The position numbers and the translations under genes are program-made. Source: Bacillota bacterium (GTDB lineage Bacteria; Bacillota; Clostridia; Lachnospirales; Lachnospiraceae). Taken from it: 38,779 nucleotides of DNA. This document shows, in pieces, positions 8,542 through 17,641 of this stretch; the first letter of the stretch is position 1, and each line of letters begins with the position of its first letter. The stretch spans positions 1 to 38,779 of the forward strand of contig JAEZKL010000151.1 of assembly GCA_023415475.1 (NCBI GenBank). Direction: 5' to 3'. The notes beneath the pieces were generated by a model that saw only the letters and a list, made by a program, of their open reading frames with translations, searched no databases and was not told where the DNA came from.

Positions 8542-9576
8542 TTAAAAGCAACGTTGGTTCTTCTCCTTCGGACAGACTTCACCCTTGCTGCATTGATAAC
8601 ATACCTCATTATCCAGTGCATTTCCGTCAAAAAAGCTGTGACAGTTCTGAAGCGTTGTCTCTGCAATATTGTACAGCGCTTCCTTCGTTAAGAAGGCTTG
8701 ATGAGAGGTTACAATTACATTCGGTAAGGAAATAATTCTGGATAATACATCATCCCTGATAATCGTATAGGACAGGTCCTCATAGAAAAACTCAGTCTCC
8801 TCCTCGTATACATCCAGACAAGCCCCTCCAACCTGCTCTTCCATCAGGGCATCCAGCAGCTCTTCTGTATTAATCAACGCTCCTCTGGAGGTATTTACGA
8901 TATAGACGCCCTTCTTCATCATTTGAAGCCTTTCCTTATTAATGAGATGAAAGGTATCCTTGGTCAAGGGGCAGTGTAAAGAGATAATGTCGGATTCCCT
9001 GCAAAGCTCCTCCATGCTTACATAATGAATATCCGTATCTATGAGCGGATAAGGATCATAGGCGATTACCTTCAGTCCGAAGCCCTTGCAGATATCCGCA
9101 AAGATGCTACCGATCTTTCCGGTGCCGATTACACCCATGGTCTTACCATGAAGATCAAAGCCGGTCAGACCGTTTAAGCTGAAATTAAAGTCCCTTGTTC
9201 TGGTATAAGCCCGGTGGATCTTACGATTGAGAGTAAGCAATAATGCGATTGCATGCTCCGCTACCGCATAGGGTGAATAGGCCGGAACACGTACTACGTG
9301 CACCTTTTGGTATGCAGCCTTAAAATCCACATTATTGTACCCTGCGCAACGCATGGCAATCAGCTTCACTCCATTCTCATATAGAATATGGATGGTTTCT
9401 TCATCAATGGTGTCATTTACGAATGCCACCACAGCTTCATAACCCTTTGCCATAAAGGCAGTTCTGGGGCCCAGCTTTGGCTCAAAATAATCAATTTCTA
9501 TCTTATAATGTTCCTTTAATTGGTCAAAATAAATCTTATCATAAGGCTTTGTATCAAAAAAACAAATTCTGTTCAT
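8542..9576 (-). CDS. ldhA: Fermentative D-lactate dehydrogenase (NAD-dependent D-2-hydroxyacid family)
   Basis: This cytoplasmic enzyme reduces pyruvate to D-lactate with NADH. The sequence closely follows E. coli LdhA block by block: RCAGYNNVD, VRVPAYSPYAVAEHAIALL, HRAYTRTRDFNFSL, the Rossmann motif GVIGTGKIG, DVISLHCPLT-like ISLHCPL, VNTSRGALI (catalytic Arg), the acid/base Glu region, and TSHQAFLT with the catalytic His. The true start is ATG 9576 with GAGGAG 6-7 nt upstream; the in-frame TTG at 9594 lies upstream of that site. The last 20 residues add four cysteines (CxxC, then two more) that E. coli LdhA lacks. A 9-bp palindrome abuts the ribosome-binding site. Confidence 0.93.
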   Translation of the reverse strand: MNRICFFDTKPYDKIYFDQLKEHYKIEIDYFEPKLGPRTAFMAKGYEAVVAFVNDTIDEETIHILYENGVKLIAMRCAGYNNVDFKAAYQKVHVVRVPAYSPYAVAEHAIALLLTLNRKIHRAYTRTRDFNFSLNGLTGFDLHGKTMGVIGTGKIGSIFADICKGFGLKVIAYDPYPLIDTDIHYVSMEELCRESDIISLHCPLTKDTFHLINKERLQMMKKGVYIVNTSRGALINTEELLDALMEEQVGGACLDVYEEETEFFYEDLSYTIIRDDVLSRIISLPNVIVTSHQAFLTKEALYNIAETTLQNCHSFFDGNALDNEVCYQCSKGEVCPKEKNQRCF

Positions 9577-9589
9577 AGGAAGCTCCTCT

Positions 9590-9612
9590 CTCAACTGCTT
9601 AATGCAGTTGAG
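9590..9612 (-). promoter_or_regulatory. Palindrome next to the ldhA ribosome-binding site
   Basis: CTCAACTGC and GCAGTTGAG form perfect 9-bp arms around a 5-nt loop. On the mRNA the hairpin would end 1-2 nt before GAGGAG. It could be an operator or an RNA structure controlling translation. It does not match the Rex consensus TTGTTAANNNNTTAACAA. Confidence 0.5.
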
Positions 9613-9763
9613 GTTAATGGAGAGTCTGCATAAGCTGTATCCGTAAATAACAATATATCTATCATAGTATTATGATTAGTATCAGCTTCTTCCTAACTAT
9701 ATATACCTTCTAAATGATTCGACGTCATTCGAGATCAATTCCACCGGTTAAACAGCTTTCACT

Positions 9764-11083
9764 TTATTCCGGAACAAATATACTATAGATTGCCTTTGTT
9801 GCCTCTTCAAAATCCTCCTCAGCAACACCTATAATAATATTTAACTCAGAGGAGCCCTGATCGATCATCTTAACATTAATCTTTGCTTGAGCCAGAGCAG
9901 TGAATATCTTAGCAGCGGTACCTCGAGCTTTTCTCATACCCCGTCCTACGACAGCAACTAATGCCAGATTATCCTCAATTTCAATATTATCCGGATGTGT
10001 TCTGACCGTAATCTCATCCAGAACCGATTTTTCTTTGCCGCGGAAGGCTTCTGTACTAACAATAACACTTAATGTATCGATACCGGATGGAATATGTTCG
10101 AAGCATAAAGAGTTCTTCTCCAGAGCACGAAGAACATTCCTGCCAAAGCCCAGCTCGGAATTCATCATATCCTTCTCAATATTAATAACCGAGAAGCCCT
10201 TCTTACCGGCGATACCGGTTATGATATAGGGACTGCTATCCACTGTCTGGGCTACAATCATTGTACCGGGATCCTCCGGATGATTCGTATTCTTAATATT
10301 AATCGGAATTCCAACCGTACGAACCGGGAAGATAGCATCTTCATGAAGTACGGTTGCTCCCATATAGGAAAGCTCACGTAGCTCCCGGTAGGTGATCGTT
10401 GTAATCGGCTTCGGATTCTTAACTATTCGAGGATCACAGATCAAGAAACCACTGACATCAGTCCAGTTCTCATAGATCTCTGCGTTTACGGCTCTTGCTA
10501 CAATGGAACCTGTTACATCTGAGCCTCCACGGGAAAAGGTCTTAATCGTATCGTTCGGCATAGAACCATAAAAACCCGGAATTACTGCATTCTCCATCTG
10601 AGCAAGCTTAGGTTCAAGCTTTGATATGGTTCTATCCAGGTCAAATTCACCGCTTTCATTAAAGTACAGCAACCCTACGGTATCCAGAAACGGAAAGTTA
10701 AGATACTTCGCAAGAAGCATGCTGTTTAGATACTCGCCACGGCTGGCTGCATAATCACGGCCTGCACTATGGGCAAAAGCAGCTTTAATAAAGCTAAATT
10801 CCTCCTCTAATGAAATATCTAAGGATAAGTCCTTAATAATACTATTATAACGCTCTTCAATTGCAGAAAATTCCTTCTCGAAATCTTCCCCCTTCGATGC
10901 TTTATCGTAGCAGGTATATAGCATATCAGTAATTTTAATATCCTTATCATATCGTTTACCGGGAGCGGAAGCGATAACGAAACGCCTGGTTTTGTCTGCA
11001 CGGATAATATCCGCAACCTTCCTAAATTGGTTGGCGTCTGCTAGTGAACTACCACCGAACTTTACAACCTTCGTATCTTTCAT
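9764..11083 (-). CDS. Aspartate kinase
   Basis: It phosphorylates L-aspartate, the first step of the lysine/threonine/methionine pathway, in the cytoplasm. The 439-aa protein has the kinase motif VKFGGSSLADA at residues 7-17, SRGGSDVTGSIVARA, the substrate region YENWTDVSGFLICDPRIV, and YRELRELSYMGATVLHEDAIFPV. Two ACT domains follow at about 290-439 and would bind an allosteric amino acid. It is monofunctional, with no fused homoserine dehydrogenase. The ribosome-binding site is AGAGGAT and a strong promoter lies at 11129-11157. There is no lysine riboswitch or T-box in the roughly 40-nt leader. Which amino acid inhibits it cannot be told. Confidence 0.93.
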   Translation of the reverse strand: MKDTKVVKFGGSSLADANQFRKVADIIRADKTRRFVIASAPGKRYDKDIKITDMLYTCYDKASKGEDFEKEFSAIEERYNSIIKDLSLDISLEEEFSFIKAAFAHSAGRDYAASRGEYLNSMLLAKYLNFPFLDTVGLLYFNESGEFDLDRTISKLEPKLAQMENAVIPGFYGSMPNDTIKTFSRGGSDVTGSIVARAVNAEIYENWTDVSGFLICDPRIVKNPKPITTITYRELRELSYMGATVLHEDAIFPVRTVGIPINIKNTNHPEDPGTMIVAQTVDSSPYIITGIAGKKGFSVINIEKDMMNSELGFGRNVLRALEKNSLCFEHIPSGIDTLSVIVSTEAFRGKEKSVLDEITVRTHPDNIEIEDNLALVAVVGRGMRKARGTAAKIFTALAQAKINVKMIDQGSSELNIIIGVAEEDFEEATKAIYSIFVPE

Positions 11084-11128
11084 AGATTATCCTCTTTCTT
11101 TTTTAGATTAATGTATTAAAGTATTTAT

Positions 11129-11157
11129 ATTATATATGGCGTATTCAATTTAATCAA
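11129..11157 (-). promoter_or_regulatory. Sigma-A promoter of aspartate kinase
   Basis: The minus strand shows TTGATT (11152-11157), a 17-bp spacer and TATAAT (11129-11134), about 45 bp upstream of the start codon. Confidence 0.7.
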
Positions 11158-11206
11158 TAGAATATTTATAATCACGCTTCCACCTGCTAATCATAATGAT
11201 AACATG

Positions 11207-11247
11207 CAAAAAGAGACTGGGTGAAAATACAACCCAGACTCTTTTTA
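11207..11247 (-). terminator. Terminator of the sugar ABC transporter operon
   Basis: AAAAAGAGACTGGGT pairs with ACCCAGACTCTTTTT around an 11-nt loop. Flanking A and T tracts let it work on either strand. The only gene reading into it is the solute-binding protein on the minus strand. Confidence 0.85.
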
Positions 11248-11303
11248 TACTAGATTCACAAAATGTCTGCGAAGCTGACATTTTTGATTACATGATTCAT
11301 CAA
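11248..11303 (-). repeat. 3'-end hairpin repeat, copy C
   Basis: Starting 6 nt after the stop codon of the solute-binding protein gene, the minus strand reads GATGAATCATGTAATCAAAA, then the hairpin ATGTC-AGCTTCGCA-GACAT, then TTTTGTGAATCTAGTAT, and runs straight into the terminator. It shares the hairpin core TCAGCTTCGCAGA and the ATGAATCATGTAT box with the copy at 23875-24000. Confidence 0.7.
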
Positions 11304-11309
11304 CAAACC

Positions 11310-12962
11310 TTATTCAACGTATTTTGCTGCACGCTCATCGATTACTGCCTGAGCACCGGCATCAAGCCATTCCTGAATATTTGTATCCCAGGTCGCATCA
11401 AAATCAGCGGGCTTACAGGTTACTGCTTCAGCCATAAGAGTCTTGCCCATATCGGTTAAGGTCTGGCTCACCGGACCGGAAGCACTAAGAACTACCGGAA
11501 CGATTGTAGCAGGACGACCATTTCTCATAGAGTTCTCGTATGCATCGGTAATCAGCTGAGGATCAACTGTATAAGATTGTGCAAGAGCCTGTGCATACTT
11601 GCTTTCATCGCCAACATCAAGACCATTAATCATAATTGTATAATCGATGTTCTGAGCAGAGTTCATAATCTTCTCGTTTGTTGCAGCAATCATCTTCGGA
11701 ACGCCGTTAACCATCTCATGAGTTACGCCTTCCTCACCGATCTGTAGGAAGTAACGATTCTCAAACTTAGATAACCAATTGATGTAGCGAAGAGCTCCTT
11801 CCACATTCTTGCTGGATGCAGGAACAAACATATTAACACCTGCAGCATCGTATGTAAACTTCTCGGTTACACCGGCACTGTTCTTGAAGCAGTCAACAGT
11901 AACAATCTCAGCATCCGGAACATTCACTAAAAGATCACGTAATAATCCGGGGGTATCACGGTAAGCCTGATCCCAGTTGTGAATGAAAGCACCAACCACA
12001 CCACTCTTGATGAGGTTATCGCTATCGGTATCATCATTGTAAAGAGCGAACTGAGTATCAACTAAACCTTCGTTATACATCTTGTTTAACAAGCGAACGC
12101 CTTCCTTATATCCGGGAAGCAGGAAATTACGATCGACAGCGCTGTTAACCCAACGATCTTTTTTACTTATGGTAGGATCGATAAAGGATTCTATTAAGGT
12201 ACTTGCTCTCCAACGAACATCACTTGTCATGGTGAAGGGAACTACCTTATCCTTGCCAACACCGCCGGGATCCTGTGTCTTGAATGCTACAAGAGCATCA
12301 TAGAATTCCTGGGTAGTTGTCGGTAACGGTAAACCAAGCTTATCTAACCAGTCCTTACGAATAAAGGTATTCGCACCTGCAGTGTTCATACGACGAGCAG
12401 GGATGGAGAATAACTGGCCGGTTTCGGTATTTACATTACGCATGATCATATCTCTTCCCTCTAACGCTAAATCGGGGCCGAGGAATGCTTTCAGATCCGG
12501 TAATAAGGTATCAACATATGGAGCTAAATCTGCAAGACCTCCTAAATCACGATAATTCGCAATAAGGTCACCACTGTAGGTAAGACATACGTCCGGAGCG
12601 GTACCTGCTGCCATAAGGTTATTCAGCTGATCGGTCTCTTCCCAACGGGATACAGCTACGAAGTTAACGCCGATGTTCTCATCTTCTAATACCTTAGCTT
12701 TAATCCAGTCCGTATAAAAGTTGTTAGTGGGATCCGTCTTTCCGCCATCCGTACCACGGTCGAAGACTTCGACTGTTATCTCACTATATTCGGGCTTTGC
12801 TGCTTCGACAGGAGCAGCAGTTGCTTCGGGAGCCTTTGTCGGCTCAGTAGTTGTGGTTTCTGGTTCAGCCGGTGCAGGATCGTCCGTTTTTGTTCCACAT
12901 CCCCCCAAAACGCTGACAATCATTATACACGCAAGTATAAGTGACAACCATTTTCTTTTCAT
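11310..12962 (-). CDS. Extracellular solute-binding lipoprotein of a sugar ABC transporter (LplA-like)
   Basis: The 550-aa protein begins with a lipoprotein signal ending VSVLGGC (lipid-anchored Cys22). A Pro/Thr/Glu-rich linker (about 25-58) and a type 1 extracellular solute-binding domain follow, with typical segments such as NNLMAAGTAPDVCLTYSGD and LFSIPARRMNTAGANTFIRKDWLDKLGL. It would capture an oligosaccharide outside the membrane for the LplB/LplC permeases encoded just upstream. The length fits the LplA-type binding proteins of Clostridia and Paenibacillus. TAGGAGG precedes ATG. It is the last gene of the operon, 105 bp after lplC. The substrate cannot be inferred because no glycosidase lies beside it. 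Confidence 0.93.
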   Translation of the reverse strand: MKRKWLSLILACIMIVSVLGGCGTKTDDPAPAEPETTTTEPTKAPEATAAPVEAAKPEYSEITVEVFDRGTDGGKTDPTNNFYTDWIKAKVLEDENIGVNFVAVSRWEETDQLNNLMAAGTAPDVCLTYSGDLIANYRDLGGLADLAPYVDTLLPDLKAFLGPDLALEGRDMIMRNVNTETGQLFSIPARRMNTAGANTFIRKDWLDKLGLPLPTTTQEFYDALVAFKTQDPGGVGKDKVVPFTMTSDVRWRASTLIESFIDPTISKKDRWVNSAVDRNFLLPGYKEGVRLLNKMYNEGLVDTQFALYNDDTDSDNLIKSGVVGAFIHNWDQAYRDTPGLLRDLLVNVPDAEIVTVDCFKNSAGVTEKFTYDAAGVNMFVPASSKNVEGALRYINWLSKFENRYFLQIGEEGVTHEMVNGVPKMIAATNEKIMNSAQNIDYTIMINGLDVGDESKYAQALAQSYTVDPQLITDAYENSMRNGRPATIVPVVLSASGPVSQTLTDMGKTLMAEAVTCKPADFDATWDTNIQEWLDAGAQAVIDERAAKYVE

Positions 12963-13067
12963 TAATGCATCCTCCTATTATTTTTTTATAAATAACAACG
13001 TCCCCTACATGAAACGTTGAAATCTAACATAGTTTTCGGTAAGCTCCTCAATAACATGAGCAATTAA

Positions 13068-13940
13068 TTATTCCTTAATCGCACCCAGTGTAACACCTTG
13101 AATAAAGTGCCTCTGAAGGAAGGGATAGATTATAACAATCGGAATTGTCGCAAACATTACGGAGGCGGCCTTCAAACCCTCACTTGCCATCGGGGCTGTG
13201 AAGCCCTCCTGCTGGGCAGTATCTATTGCAGACAGGTTATTGATAACCTGATACAGCTTCAGCTGGATCGGAGCATATTTTGCATCCGGAACATACATAA
13301 GAGCATCTGAGAAACCGTTCCAGCGGCCAACTGCATAAAACAGAGCCAGTGTAGCTAGTACAGGTTTTGATAACGGTAGATAAATCTTGGTAAGAATTGC
13401 GATCGGTCCTGCACCATCCAACTCTGCAGATTCACGAAGGCTATCCGGAATACCATATAAAAAGCTTCGCAAAATAATCATATTGAAGATGGATAAACAG
13501 TTTGGTATAATTAATACCAAAGGCTTATTAATCAAATCCAGATCCTTCATCAACAGGTAATTAGGGATTGTTCCTGCGCTAAAGTACATTGTCAACAGCA
13601 TCATGCCGTTTAAGAACTTTCTTCCCTTCAGAGAATCGAAAATCAAAGGGTAAGAACATAATATTGTCATGAACAACGATACCAGGGTACAGATAAGGGT
13701 CAATAATGCTGTCCACCACAAGGAACGGACGAAGGCAGCATCCTTCAAAACAAAATTATAAGATTCCAAGGTGAAGCCCACCGGTATTAAAGATACACGG
13801 TTGTTAATAAGCGCCTGTGTCGAGCTTAACGAGCGGGCAAGAATATTCAGCACAGGTAACAAACATAAAAGAATAAAAATAAAACAGATGAATGCAATTA
13901 TAAGATCTTCGATTTTTCGTTTGGTTGATTTTACTATCAT
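13068..13940 (-). CDS. Sugar ABC transporter permease (LplC-like)
   Basis: This inner-membrane permease has six predicted transmembrane segments, including IIAFICFIFILLCLLPVLNIL near the N-terminus. The ATPase-contacting EAA loop is visible as ESAELDGAGPIAILTKIYLPLSKP. The C-terminus ends FLQRHFIQGVTLGAIKE, the usual ending of LplC/YtcP-type permeases. ATG 13940 is preferred because GGAGG lies 8 nt upstream; an in-frame GTG at 13964 would overlap lplB. It pairs with the LplB-like permease 13 bp upstream. No ATPase is encoded in the operon, so a shared MsmK-type ATPase elsewhere is expected. Confidence 0.93.
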   Translation of the reverse strand: MIVKSTKRKIEDLIIAFICFIFILLCLLPVLNILARSLSSTQALINNRVSLIPVGFTLESYNFVLKDAAFVRSLWWTALLTLICTLVSLFMTILCSYPLIFDSLKGRKFLNGMMLLTMYFSAGTIPNYLLMKDLDLINKPLVLIIPNCLSIFNMIILRSFLYGIPDSLRESAELDGAGPIAILTKIYLPLSKPVLATLALFYAVGRWNGFSDALMYVPDAKYAPIQLKLYQVINNLSAIDTAQQEGFTAPMASEGLKAASVMFATIPIVIIYPFLQRHFIQGVTLGAIKE

Positions 13941-13953
13941 CGCTGCGGCCTCC

Positions 13954-14883
13954 TTACCATACACCGCGTTCGCCGAACTTCTTGGCTATGGCGTTAGCGG
14001 TAAACAGGAATATTACACATATTACAGATTGGAACAGACCCACTGCAGCCGTCAGTGAGAATTGGAAGCCTCGAATACCCACACGATATACATAAGTACT
14101 TAATACGTCAGCAACACTCATTACAAGACTGTTAGAGAAAGAATAAGGCCGATCAAATTCACTTCCCAAGATACGTCCCAGGTTCATAATAAGAAGAACC
14201 ACGATGGTAGAACGAATTCCGGGTAGCGTAATATGCCATATCTTCTTCCAACGGGAGGCGCCGTCCACCTCTGCTGCTTCATAAAGCTCAGGATTTATTC
14301 CTGTGATTGCGGCAAGATAAATGATGGTATTCCACCCCATCTCCTTCCATAATCCGAAGGCTATGTAGGTGCCTATATAAAGTGTAGGACTTGTAAGAAA
14401 ATCAATAGATTCCAGACCTATGCCCTTCAGCATCACATTTACCATACCGGAGCGGGGAGCAAGTAGCTGTTTTGCAATACCACTGATAATAATCCAAGAT
14501 AGGAAGTGGGGTAGATAAACGATTGTCTGGGTAACCTTCTTATAACGCTTGAACGCAAGTTCATTTAACAAAATTGCAAGAAAGATCGGCATCGGAAAAC
14601 CAAAGGCCAGGTCCAGGGAATTCAGTAATAGGGTATTGCGAAGTGCATCCCAGAAATCTTTGGTTGTAAATGCTTTTGCAAACCATTTGAATAAAGGTTC
14701 GGACCACGGTGATACCCACACACCCTTGAACATGTTATATTCCTTAAATGCCATTGCGATATTTGTCATCGGCAAATAACGGAATACGACGGCAAACGCC
14801 ACCGGTAAAGCCATCATAAGATATAGTGTCCAGGTCTTTTTGAAGTATAAAATGGTTTTGCGAGTGACACTTTTTTGTTTCAT
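13954..14883 (-). CDS. Sugar ABC transporter permease (LplB-like)
   Basis: This multi-spanning permease begins MKQKSVTRKTILYFKKTWTL before its first membrane helix. The EAA loop is YEAAEVDGASRWKKIWHITLPGI, and the C-terminus ends IAKKFGERGVW, typical of LplB/YteP proteins. The chosen start ATG 14883 has GGGGG 7 nt upstream; the frame remains open to 14976 but that extension has no ribosome-binding site. It is the first gene of the lplB-lplC-binding-protein operon, divergent from the AraC-type gene at 15307, which probably controls it. Confidence 0.93.
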   Translation of the reverse strand: MKQKSVTRKTILYFKKTWTLYLMMALPVAFAVVFRYLPMTNIAMAFKEYNMFKGVWVSPWSEPLFKWFAKAFTTKDFWDALRNTLLLNSLDLAFGFPMPIFLAILLNELAFKRYKKVTQTIVYLPHFLSWIIISGIAKQLLAPRSGMVNVMLKGIGLESIDFLTSPTLYIGTYIAFGLWKEMGWNTIIYLAAITGINPELYEAAEVDGASRWKKIWHITLPGIRSTIVVLLIMNLGRILGSEFDRPYSFSNSLVMSVADVLSTYVYRVGIRGFQFSLTAAVGLFQSVICVIFLFTANAIAKKFGERGVW

Positions 14884-15079
14884 ACATGATCCCCCTTTAA
14901 TGCTTTTTTCAGGAAAACATGGAGCTTCTCCTGAGTTCTTATATTTACTCATTGGTTTTAGATGGATTAGATACATCTCTCAGGATAAGACACAATATAA
15001 TAAGTTATGTATTGCTTTAAACCAAAAGAGTATGTATAATTTTTCTACATAATTCACTAATTAAACCAATTATAGCTCC

Positions 15080-15108
15080 ATTATATCAGCAAAACATACA
15101 ATAAAACA
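15080..15108 (-). promoter_or_regulatory. Probable extended -10 promoter of the lplB operon
   Basis: The minus strand carries TGA-TATAAT (TATAAT at 15080-15085) with a poor -35 hexamer, TGTTTT, 17 bp upstream. A weak -35 with an extended -10 suits a gene that needs an activator. The 330-bp lplB-AraC spacer holds no other recognised element. Confidence 0.5.
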
Positions 15109-15306
15109 TGGGAAAACTATTGAAATCATGTACAAATTATGAATTAATTTTATTTTCAGATATATCGTTGATAATCGACTTAATATTGACAATTAATCTG
15201 ATTAAAAAGAGTAATGTCTTTAATAATAATGCTCTGATCCGGTTCTGAGACACAGCAAAATACAACACAGCTAATTATAGTTTCAAAGTAGGGAGGGGGA
15301 AATTCT

Positions 15307-16119
15307 ATGGGATACGAAATTCTGGATGCAATAGTTGCAACAATTGACTATTATAACCATCGGGAGAGAACACCTAATTGGTGTATTGAGGATGCAACTA
15401 TTAATTTTGTCGATATTACATATATTGTAAACGGCCAGGCAGAATATACCGTCGACGGCAATAAATACATTGTATCTGCCGGGGATCTTCTGTGTATTCC
15501 TTCCGGGAGCCGCCGTTCCGCCTTCACCTATCCTGATTCCTTAGTGGAATCCTACTGCATTAACGGCTTGATACGTAATATAGATGGAAAGGATATCGAA
15601 CTCCCCTTCCCTATGGTTAGTAAAATCGGAATGCAAAAGGATATCATTTCCCTCTATAGTGACCTGACCTGTGTATGGCATCTGAGAGATCCAGGTTATC
15701 ACTTAAAGGCCAGGGCTATCTATCTAATGATTCTCCAGCGTTATCTTCAGCTTATTGTATACCATAAGGATACTAATATCACAGACAAAAGGATAAAAAA
15801 GGCACTTCACTATATGACCACTCATTATCAGGAGCCTCTGACTGTACAGCTGATGGCAGAGCTGGTGAACTTAAGCAATATGTATTTCGGAAACCTATTC
15901 AAGCAGGAAACCGGTATGTCCTTCCATAAATTCCTTACCTCGATTCGCCTAAACCGTGCAGAGGATATGCTATACAGCGGTGAATATAAGATCAATGAAA
16001 TTGCCGATGCCTGTGGTTTTTCCGATGTTTTCTATTTCAGCCGCCTGTTCAAAGAGAGCAGAGGCTTTGCACCGTCCAATGTAATCCGAACCAGAAAAGA
16101 ACAAAGCATAAATGAGTAA
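15307..16119 (+). CDS. AraC-family regulator with cupin sensor domain
   Basis: The 270-aa protein has an N-terminal cupin-like sugar-sensing domain (about 30-95, including YIVNGQAEYTVDGNKYIVSAGDLLCIPSGSR). The C-terminal AraC DNA-binding domain (about 165-265) has two helix-turn-helix units and the signature INEIADACGFSDVFYFSRLFKESRGFAPS. AGGGAGGGGG precedes the ATG. It is divergent from the lplB operon across 420 bp, the usual arrangement for a regulator responding to the transported sugar. The gene ends near a 3'-end repeat and a long terminator. Confidence 0.92.
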   Translation: MGYEILDAIVATIDYYNHRERTPNWCIEDATINFVDITYIVNGQAEYTVDGNKYIVSAGDLLCIPSGSRRSAFTYPDSLVESYCINGLIRNIDGKDIELPFPMVSKIGMQKDIISLYSDLTCVWHLRDPGYHLKARAIYLMILQRYLQLIVYHKDTNITDKRIKKALHYMTTHYQEPLTVQLMAELVNLSNMYFGNLFKQETGMSFHKFLTSIRLNRAEDMLYSGEYKINEIADACGFSDVFYFSRLFKESRGFAPSNVIRTRKEQSINE

Positions 16120-16129
16120 TTGATCTTAG

Positions 16130-16165
16130 TGAAGCTAGCTACAGGCTTTCATTAATTATGTATTC
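16130..16165 (+). repeat. 3'-end repeat, copy A
   Basis: About 10 nt after the AraC stop codon lies GAAGCTAGCTACAGGCTTTC followed by ATTAATTATGTATTCAAAA and then directly the terminator. The segment GCTAGC-CAGG-TTTC-TTAAT-ATGTATT is shared with the first unit of the copy at 23875-24000. Confidence 0.6.
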
Positions 16166-16253
16166 AAAAAGAGCAGCTATCTCGTTTCCGGTGCCCCCGG
16201 ATGTTATATAACCAACATCTGGGTGCACCAGAAGCTTATCAGCTGCTCTTTTT
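16166..16253. terminator. Long two-part bidirectional terminator (AraC / ribBA-like)
   Basis: AAAAAGAGCAGCT (16166-16178) pairs with AGCTGCTCTTTTT (16241-16253). A second strong stem inside (GGTGC...CGGATGTT with AACATCTGGGTGCACC) makes an 88-nt structure. It lies between convergent genes, with A and T tracts suited to both. Confidence 0.8.
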
Positions 16254-16403
16254 CTATGTTTAAGATAATAATCTGTAAACGTGATTTTTGTGTTAGTTTG
16301 TGCCAAGTATGTCCTTCACACTTTGAAGATTCAGACACAAATCCCGGAAGAACAAGGAGTTCGTACCATTAGGATTATTGCTTTCAAAAATCCTTTATTC
16401 ACA

Positions 16404-17591
16404 CTACAATAGGTGTCCCATCTTATCTTTCTTTGTATCAAAGTATCTCTTATTATGGATATTTGTGTCCATTATGATAGGAACTCTCTCTACAATCTCT
16501 ATTCCATGACCTCCCAGGCCTACCAGCTTCTTGGGATTATTGGTCATTAACCGGATCTTTCTGACGTTTAATTCGCTCAATATCTGGGCGCCAATTCCGT
16601 AATCTCTCATGTCTGCCGGAAAGCCCAAAGCAATATTCGCTTCCTCTGTGTCCAGTCCTTCCTCCTGAAGCTTATAGGCTTTTATCTTATTGATCAATCC
16701 GATTCCGCGGCCCTCCTGTCTCAGATACAGCAGAACGCCCTTCCCTTCCTTTTCGATATTCTGTAAGGCCGCTGCCAATTGCTCACCGCAATCGCACTTT
16801 AAGGAATGAAATGCATCGCCGGTCAGACATTCAGAGTGCACCCGGACCAAAACCTCATCGTTAGGCTCAATCGTACCTTTCACCAGAGCAACATGATGCT
16901 CTCCGTTCAACTTATTTATGAAACCGACCATTCGGAAATCACCGTATTCGGTAGGAAGATTTGCTTCCGCTTCCCTAATCACATAGCAATCTGTCTCTCT
17001 CCGGTAGGCAATCAGCTCCTCTATCGTTATAATCTTAAGTTCCTCTCTCCTTGCATATTCCAGCAGCTGTTCAGCCCGCAATACATCTCCGGAATCACCC
17101 AATACCTCCGTGAATATCCCCGAGGGGTAACATCCTGCGATTTTCGCCAGATCCGAAGCAGCTTCCGCATATCCGGCCTTCTTCAGAACTCCGCCATCGG
17201 CAGCTTTCATGATAAAGACATGGCCCGGTGTCTTAAAATGATTATGATCGATTGGATGCTTTAGCAAACTATGGATGGTTTGCGCCCGGCCTTCTGCGGT
17301 AATCCCGTTCACACTATCCATATCATCTACGGACAGCAAATACGCATTCGGATTAATCTGACTTCCATAGGAGTTAATCTGTGGCAGGGTAATCTCTTCT
17401 GTCTTCTCTGAAGGAAGCGAGATACAGGTAAACCCGGTACCATGCTTCATCAAATAATTAATGTTCTCCTTCACAGCCAGCTCGCTTGCCAAGAAAAATA
17501 CTCCCCCGCTTTGTGCCAGGTTATCATCGGTAATGATAACAATTTTATTCCTTTTCACATCTTCAATAATATTATGTAATTCGACTGACAT
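16404..17591 (-). CDS. RibBA homologue: intact GTP cyclohydrolase II, degenerate DHBP synthase domain
   Basis: The 395-aa length and two-domain order match RibBA. The C-terminal half (about 205-395) has complete GTP cyclohydrolase II motifs: VHSECLTGDAFHSLKCDCG with zinc cysteines 255, 266 and 268, YLRQEGRGIGLINKIKAY, and LMTNNPKK. The N-terminal DHBP synthase fold is recognisable but the active site is gone. The DDEDRENEGD metal loop reads DDNLAQSGGV (22-31), and the catalytic His of GHTEA is Tyr141. The Asp of SAxDR is Gly101, while Glu162 remains. It should therefore open GTP to the diaminopyrimidine but not make dihydroxybutanone phosphate. It starts 50 bp after the ribD-like gene with an AAGGAGG site. 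Confidence 0.9.
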   Translation of the reverse strand: MSVELHNIIEDVKRNKIVIITDDNLAQSGGVFFLASELAVKENINYLMKHGTGFTCISLPSEKTEEITLPQINSYGSQINPNAYLLSVDDMDSVNGITAEGRAQTIHSLLKHPIDHNHFKTPGHVFIMKAADGGVLKKAGYAEAASDLAKIAGCYPSGIFTEVLGDSGDVLRAEQLLEYARREELKIITIEELIAYRRETDCYVIREAEANLPTEYGDFRMVGFINKLNGEHHVALVKGTIEPNDEVLVRVHSECLTGDAFHSLKCDCGEQLAAALQNIEKEGKGVLLYLRQEGRGIGLINKIKAYKLQEEGLDTEEANIALGFPADMRDYGIGAQILSELNVRKIRLMTNNPKKLVGLGGHGIEIVERVPIIMDTNIHNKRYFDTKKDKMGHLL

Positions 17592-17641
17592 TTGTATATC
17601 CTCCTTATCTGATTATACTGCTTTTATCCTTAGGCTTGTAA

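Noticed and set aside
11084..11206. Lysine riboswitch or T-box before aspartate kinase
   Set aside because: The promoter gives a leader of only about 40 nt with no matching motifs.
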